64,000 bases of DNA from Xiphias gladius (taxonomy: Eukaryota; Chordata; Actinopteri; Istiophoriformes; Xiphiidae): NCBI RefSeq assembly GCF_016859285.1, contig NC_053404.1, positions 15,639,105-15,703,104 on the forward strand, in the 5' to 3' direction. Of the stretch, positions 36,601-64,000 are shown piece by piece. Both the position numbers and the translations under genes were made by a program. Positions within the stretch are counted from its first letter, which is position 1. Every line of letters starts with the position of its first letter. Below the pieces are notes generated by a model. It did not search any database. It was not told the origin of the DNA and saw only the letters and a program-made list of their open reading frames with translations.

Positions 36601-37889
36601 CCCCCTGCGCTCCTTAAACTCACCCGTGGTGGACTCACTTCTTTTTTTTTTTAAATCAAGCTAGAATTGATGGTCTAGGGCCTTTGGGATATGGTGTTCG
36701 TTAAAAGCACCTCAGCTCCCACAACTATAGCCTCGCAGAGCAGCAGGCAGGGTCCTAACCCCTTAGTATTGCTGTATTTTGCCATCATATTTACTTCTAG
36801 GGCTAAACTTCACTGAACAGAATATTCTTTATGTGAAGTTAACATGTAATTCAGCCATGGCAGCATTTATGATGCTAGACTGCTTTTATATCCAGCTGCT
36901 ATGAATATTCTGTGCCTGTAATAAAATGATTTATTTTGATGAACTCCCAGTTTAATTTACTGAAAAATGAAATCAGCTTTGTGCTCCCTGTTGTCTGGCG
37001 TCTTTACTGGCAGATGTTAATGACTCCCCTTGTTGAGATCAAGCTAATTGTGGTTATGAATCACCATGATTGACCACGTTGCTATTCTGTAGTCTTGCAC
37101 CGTCCTGTCTCATACTAAAACTGGAAGAAGATAATTTAGTTAGACTTTATCATCCTGACCACAAATAGCTTCCCATCCCTTGCACTTCTGCACTGTGGTT
37201 ATTGGTATCTAACAACAACTCAACAGGACACATTCTGGGATCAAACCTTCTGCTCTATATTTGGCACTGTCTCAAAATGCTGCTGCCTGGATTAAGTACA
37301 CTACCACTACCACTGCCAATACAGATCAATACATACGTAATCTTTTCCTTGTTCCATTCGTCCCTCGTCCCTCCTGGAGTTGTCAAGCTTGCCTTTTCTC
37401 TCAAGGTTAATTTCATTTGAACTACAACAGCTACAACTGAGCTCTTGTACCAGCTTGCTGCTTGTCTGTTTTAAGGCCCTGACTATATTGATTGATGTGA
37501 AATGAAATTACCCCCCCACTGTAAAGTGGGGCTGAGCCCTGTTGGACAGAGATAATCATCCTTTTATAGTAGTCCATATTCCTAATCTGATTCTTCTCTC
37601 CCTTTTCACATATTCAATCCTTCATCTTGGAATTAGTTAGATCTTGTGTATTTTATCTTGTTGAAAACACCTTGCACTCTGCAGGCTCTTCAGAGTTTCC
37701 ACCTGTTCAGACGGACATACAGTAGTTCTGCAATTAAATTATTTATTAGAGGTCATTATTTAAAAGCTTTTTGTGCTCAAGAATAATAATGTGGGATGCA
37801 TGCACGCTGTTTAAGTTACAGCTCAAATGTGCTGACACAAACCAAGTGCTTACCTCATTTTTAGCCACAACAGCATTGTGGCTGGCAAT

Positions 37890-38140
37890 GTCAGTTGAAC
37901 CGCCACTTTGGTTCGGACTGAAATATCTCAACAACTATTGGATGGATTGCCATGCAATTTGATAGAGATGTTCATGATGCCAAGAGATTACTTTGCTGAT
38001 CTGCTGACTTTATCTCTAGTGCCACCATTAGGTTAAAAATGATGGTTTCTGAGTGGAATGTCTCAACAACAATTGGATGGATTGTCATGAAATTTGATCT
38101 GCACATACGTGTTTGCAGGAGGATAAATTGTATTAACCTT
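37890..38140 (+). repeat. dispersed teleost repeat, family E, fragment 2 (two units)
   Basis: ATCTCAACAACTATTGGATG at about 37925 and GTCTCAACAACAATTGGATG at about 38062, each followed by GATTG.CATG.AATTTGAT. They are separated by AGTGCCACCATTAGGTTAAAA. Tandem arrangement of one unit of about 135 bp. Confidence 0.75.
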
Positions 38141-38299
38141 TGATCCAAGTTAAGTGTAAGCTCTACTTCATTTTTAGTGCTAACTAGGTTGACATTCCTT
38201 GCAAGAGTTTGATCAAAAATGTTTTGAGACGATTTGTCGGGTTTTTTTGTAAAGTTTAAACAAACAAGATGTAATGTATTAATTAGTGAGTTTTAGAGG

Positions 38300-38520
38300 T
38301 GCTGTTGGACGGATTTGTTTATCTTCGGACTGAACCAGGCTAGCTGTTTCCCCTTGTTTCCAGTCTTTATGCTAAACTAAGCTAATCTAACCAGCTGCTG
38401 GTGGTAGCGTCATATTAACCATATATATGAAGCATGTTTGGTTATTATGAAGATGGGAGGCATCCTCTCATCTAACTCTCAGCAAGAACACGCATAAGCA
38501 TATTTCCCAAAACTTAATCT
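38300..38520 (-). repeat. dispersed teleost repeat, family C, copy 2 (reverse)
   Basis: Reverse complement reads TTTTGGGAAATATGCTTATG, GAGTTAGATGAGAGGAT, GCAGCTGGTTAGATTAGCTT and AAGGGGAAACAGCTAGCC, parallel to the copy at 13183-13405. It ends about 360 bp upstream of the malrd1 start codon. Confidence 0.78.
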
Positions 38521-38879
38521 TAACTCTAATATTTAGCCTAAACCCATTTCAAGAAAACAGAACCAACACAACATTCTCACTTTTGAGAATTTTATTGCTT
38601 TCTTTCTTCTTACAAGGACATGGGTCCATGTTAAATACAGGAACACACCAACCAGCAAAGTGACCTTATTGAGCAATAGCCATAAAAGCCATTCATTACC
38701 CTTTACAACATGCCAACAGCATGAACACGCATACAGGATCAATCCAAGATCCAAGTAAACTCTACACGGCGAAGCAACACTTTACCACGACAGGAGTTTT
38801 TCCTCAGGCCCTAACAACAAAATGCTTTACTTGGAGGTGAAAATAAGGTGTTCCAGTTAAGGGACAAACAATAACCAGG

Positions 38880-61415
<22,536 letters not shown>

Positions 61416-64000
61416 GTATACACTAAACTTTATTTCCTATGTTTTGTTTTATTTTTGCTTAGCTTTTTGTTCATTTGTTTTCTTTTTTGTTTGTTTTTGT
61501 TTACTCTGTTGCGACTGTGTTCCTCCACCTTCCCACCAAATGCTTACTCCTACCTGCCACAATTGGACTTAAGTGTGTACTGCCGTTGAAGTTTATTTTT
61601 TCCAATTTTTCTACTTATCTCTTTGATTTTATTAGCATCATCCATCACACTACAAAAATTGGAATTACTATAATCCTACTCTCTATTTGAATTGCCTTTC
61701 AGAATGTTTTCCCCATTCTAGGGGAACACAATGTCACTTGGTCAGTCCACCACTTTGGTTTGGTTTGGACAGAAATATCTCAACAGCTATTGGATGGATT
61801 GCTATGAAATTTTGTACAGACATTCATGGTCTCAAGAGAATGAACCCAACAAATTTTGGCGCCCCTTAACTATTGCTCTGAGGCCACAATCATGTTGACA
61901 TTTTTGATGTCCCAACAACTGGTGGGTGGATTGCCAGCAAATTTGATACAGACATTCATGCTGTGTTCGGGAGGAACTGTAATAACTTTGGTGATCCTCC
62001 TGACTTTTCAGCAAGTGCCACCATTAGGTTAAAATTTTAATTCGTCCACTACTTTGGTTTATAACCGTATACGTGCAAAAGTAATGACATTCCCATCAGC
62101 CTTTTCTGTACTTTGTGTTTTTGGTCTTTCTTTGTAACACCTTTCCCCACCTACCTATTGGTCCCCGTTCATCCGAGGGGGTTAGGGGAAATCTTTTTTT
62201 GAATTGCCTTTTCCTTGTTTTTTCAGAGAGCTTGGACTGGTTCAGAAACCATTGTTACAATATTATGGACCTATGAAGCCCAATGAGACACTGTAACATG
62301 TGTCCACAACAGCAGCAGCCTTTGACAGCTTCAGTACAATATTAAATCAAGTGCAGAATTTCACCATGGCGGTTAAGTCAAAGCAAAAAGCCTGGCTTGT
62401 TTGTACTGGAGTGATAATGAAAAGCCTGTATATTTCAGCCAAAGACTGGATGCCTTGATGAAGACCAGGGTGTAGCTGTAACATATTGGTTTTTATTATT
62501 GTTCCTGAAAGAAATAGCCAGTTTATACAAGTATTTTACACAAAGCCTAAAAAATAACTGACAGTGTAAAAGGAACTGACTGCAGAGCCTAAAATGCCAA
62601 AAAAAAATTTTTTTTTCTGTTTTAGGAAATATATTAAATTGCTAAGATGAAGTACATAATTACAGTTTAGATGACTTTTATTGAAGTAGTATGCTTAGCA
62701 ATCAGAGAATTTTTGGCTGATGGGACACTACAACCTTGTTTTCATTTGTAAGGCGAAAATTGGCCATTTCAGAAATGTATGCAATTTTTATAATGGAAAT
62801 GAAAATACAACTCAACTAATCCAAATAGATTAGAAACCTCCCCTAGCACCCAGTTTCAACCAGAACTATGTTGAGATATGAAGGGAAGGCGAAGTAGTTC
62901 ACAGAAATTTGTTCTGTGAGCTACTGAAGGGAATACTTAAAAAAGCATTTGTCACCATCTGACTAAAGTGAGCCCTAGCATTGTCTCTATCTCAGACTTG
63001 AGAACTATTCGGCTATTAGAAGTTCTTCTGCATCCCTTACATTCTTTACGAGGGAACCCTTCAGGAGGTGACAGAAAACAACAAGAGATGATTTATTACC
63101 ATTGTCACTGCAGCTATAAATGACCTATTAAATTAATTACCTTTCTCTTGTATGGGATGCCGGGGAGAAGAGGGAGTTTCTGGGCCGTCTGTGCCCAGAA
63201 AGGCATGAGACTGAAGCTGTGTGGCCCGAGTCTCCTTGTCATTTTGAGCTGGAAAAGCTTCTCATTAAAAGCAGTGTGATGTGTATGATTTTCATCCCAG
63301 CTGTCTCTTTCTCTTACTTGGTTCAGTGTCTCACTGTCTTTCTGCACTTGTCGGTATTAGCGCTTACAGTGGATAGCTTTACTCCTACAGAGCAGGAGTA
63401 TTAATCAGTCACCAGAGAACTCTGCAGTAGTGATGGTCTCGCTTAGATTTAAACGCAGGTCTCCGTGTTAATGATGCCTCCATTTTAGTGCTGTTAATTA
63501 CATTTAGTATCTCACCAACAGTTTATTATCTTACTCTCCTGCTCTGCTCATGCCTCCACCAATACTCTGAAGATTCTAAAGGATACTCAAATGTTTTGTC
63601 TTGAGCAGCGTTGGCACTGGTGGCTGCTGAAACAAGTTGTCCATCCTTGTTACCAAAAAACCCTCAAAAAAAAAAACCCCAAAAAAACAACAACTGAGTT
63701 TTCTCATGTACTTCAGCTGGTATCTAGCCATAGAGACAGCTTAATCTTTATTTGTCCATGGTTTGTGATATCAGCATCTTAAATTTTTGTCTACACCTCA
63801 GCAAAGTCAAGGTGATTGCAGTTGTTGTTTGTGGTGCTACAGAAAATACAAATACAATGTAAAAAAAGTGTCTTTGCAGAAACAATGCCTCCTTTACTCC
63901 TGATGGATGTGATCAGTTTTCACTGAAACTACTTTTTATTGAGGAAATAGTCTTTCTGAAAACTGTTGACAGTGTATCCTGTGGGTTATCCAGAGTAACA
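61416..64000 (+). other. malrd1: malrd1 intron 18 (continues past the edge)
   Basis: No further LDLa or MAM exon was found up to 64000. It contains a family E repeat at 61755-62040. Other open frames show no domain signature. Confidence 0.6.
61755..62040 (+). repeat. dispersed teleost repeat, family E, copy 4 (two units)
   Basis: ATCTCAACAGCTATTGGATG at about 61778, and CCCAACAACTGGTGGGTGGA at about 61911, each followed by ATACAGACATTCATG-like sequence. GTGCCACCATTAGGTTAAAA closes it. This is the longest family E copy in the window. Confidence 0.78.

Larger units (their letters stand above)
35111..38299. other. intergenic DNA upstream of malrd1
   Basis: No gene could be supported. Two fragments of the family E repeat occur (36480-36600 and 37890-38140). 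The rest is AT-rich, with no coding signature on either strand. Confidence 0.55.

Overview
The window is nuclear DNA of a ray-finned fish, most likely a percomorph (perch-like) teleost. It has vertebrate multi-exon genes with GT-AG introns, often under 150 bp, and proteins that read as clear orthologues of human genes. The non-coding DNA holds dispersed repeats and CA/CT/ATT microsatellites typical of fish genomes. Exons were assembled by eye from reading frame, splice consensus and phase. In every model the phases close, but no transcript or database was available.

Layout. (1) 1-4831, minus strand: first coding exon (4436-4831) and part of intron 1 of esyt2, an extended synaptotagmin; the rest lies off the left edge. 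(2) 4832-5673: compact bidirectional promoter with an RFX X-box, a near-consensus NRF1 site and a YY1-like ATGGCGGC. (3) 5674-13961, plus strand: dync2i1 (WDR60), dynein-2 intermediate chain, 23 coding exons, about 1097 aa. The head-to-head esyt2/dync2i1 pair matches the human 7q36.3 arrangement. (4) about 14861-22922, plus strand: a large WD-repeat gene, best named wdr97, 20 coding exons, about 1289 aa, with its own perfect X-box upstream. (5) 24138-27387, minus strand: lrrc14, a PRAME/LRRC14-family leucine-rich-repeat protein, 3 exons, 560 aa, convergent with wdr97. (6) 27388-38879: about 11.5 kb without a recognisable gene, only repeats and simple sequence. (7) 38880 to the right edge, plus strand: 5' part of malrd1 (Diet1), a secreted or membrane-tethered mosaic of alternating LDL-receptor class A and MAM domains. 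18 exons give about 1102 aa, five LDLa-MAM pairs, and the gene continues beyond 64000.

How they relate. dync2i1 (ciliary retrograde transport) and wdr97 are adjacent WD-repeat genes on one strand, each preceded by an X-box, so joint RFX/ciliary control is the most interesting functional inference. lrrc14 and malrd1 are not obviously related to them. No wholly new system is evident. The points worth following are the paired X-boxes, a GC-AG intron and a degenerate LDLa module in malrd1, a charged insertion in Lrrc14, a CT microsatellite acting as a polypyrimidine tract, and a fold-back element filling a wdr97 intron.
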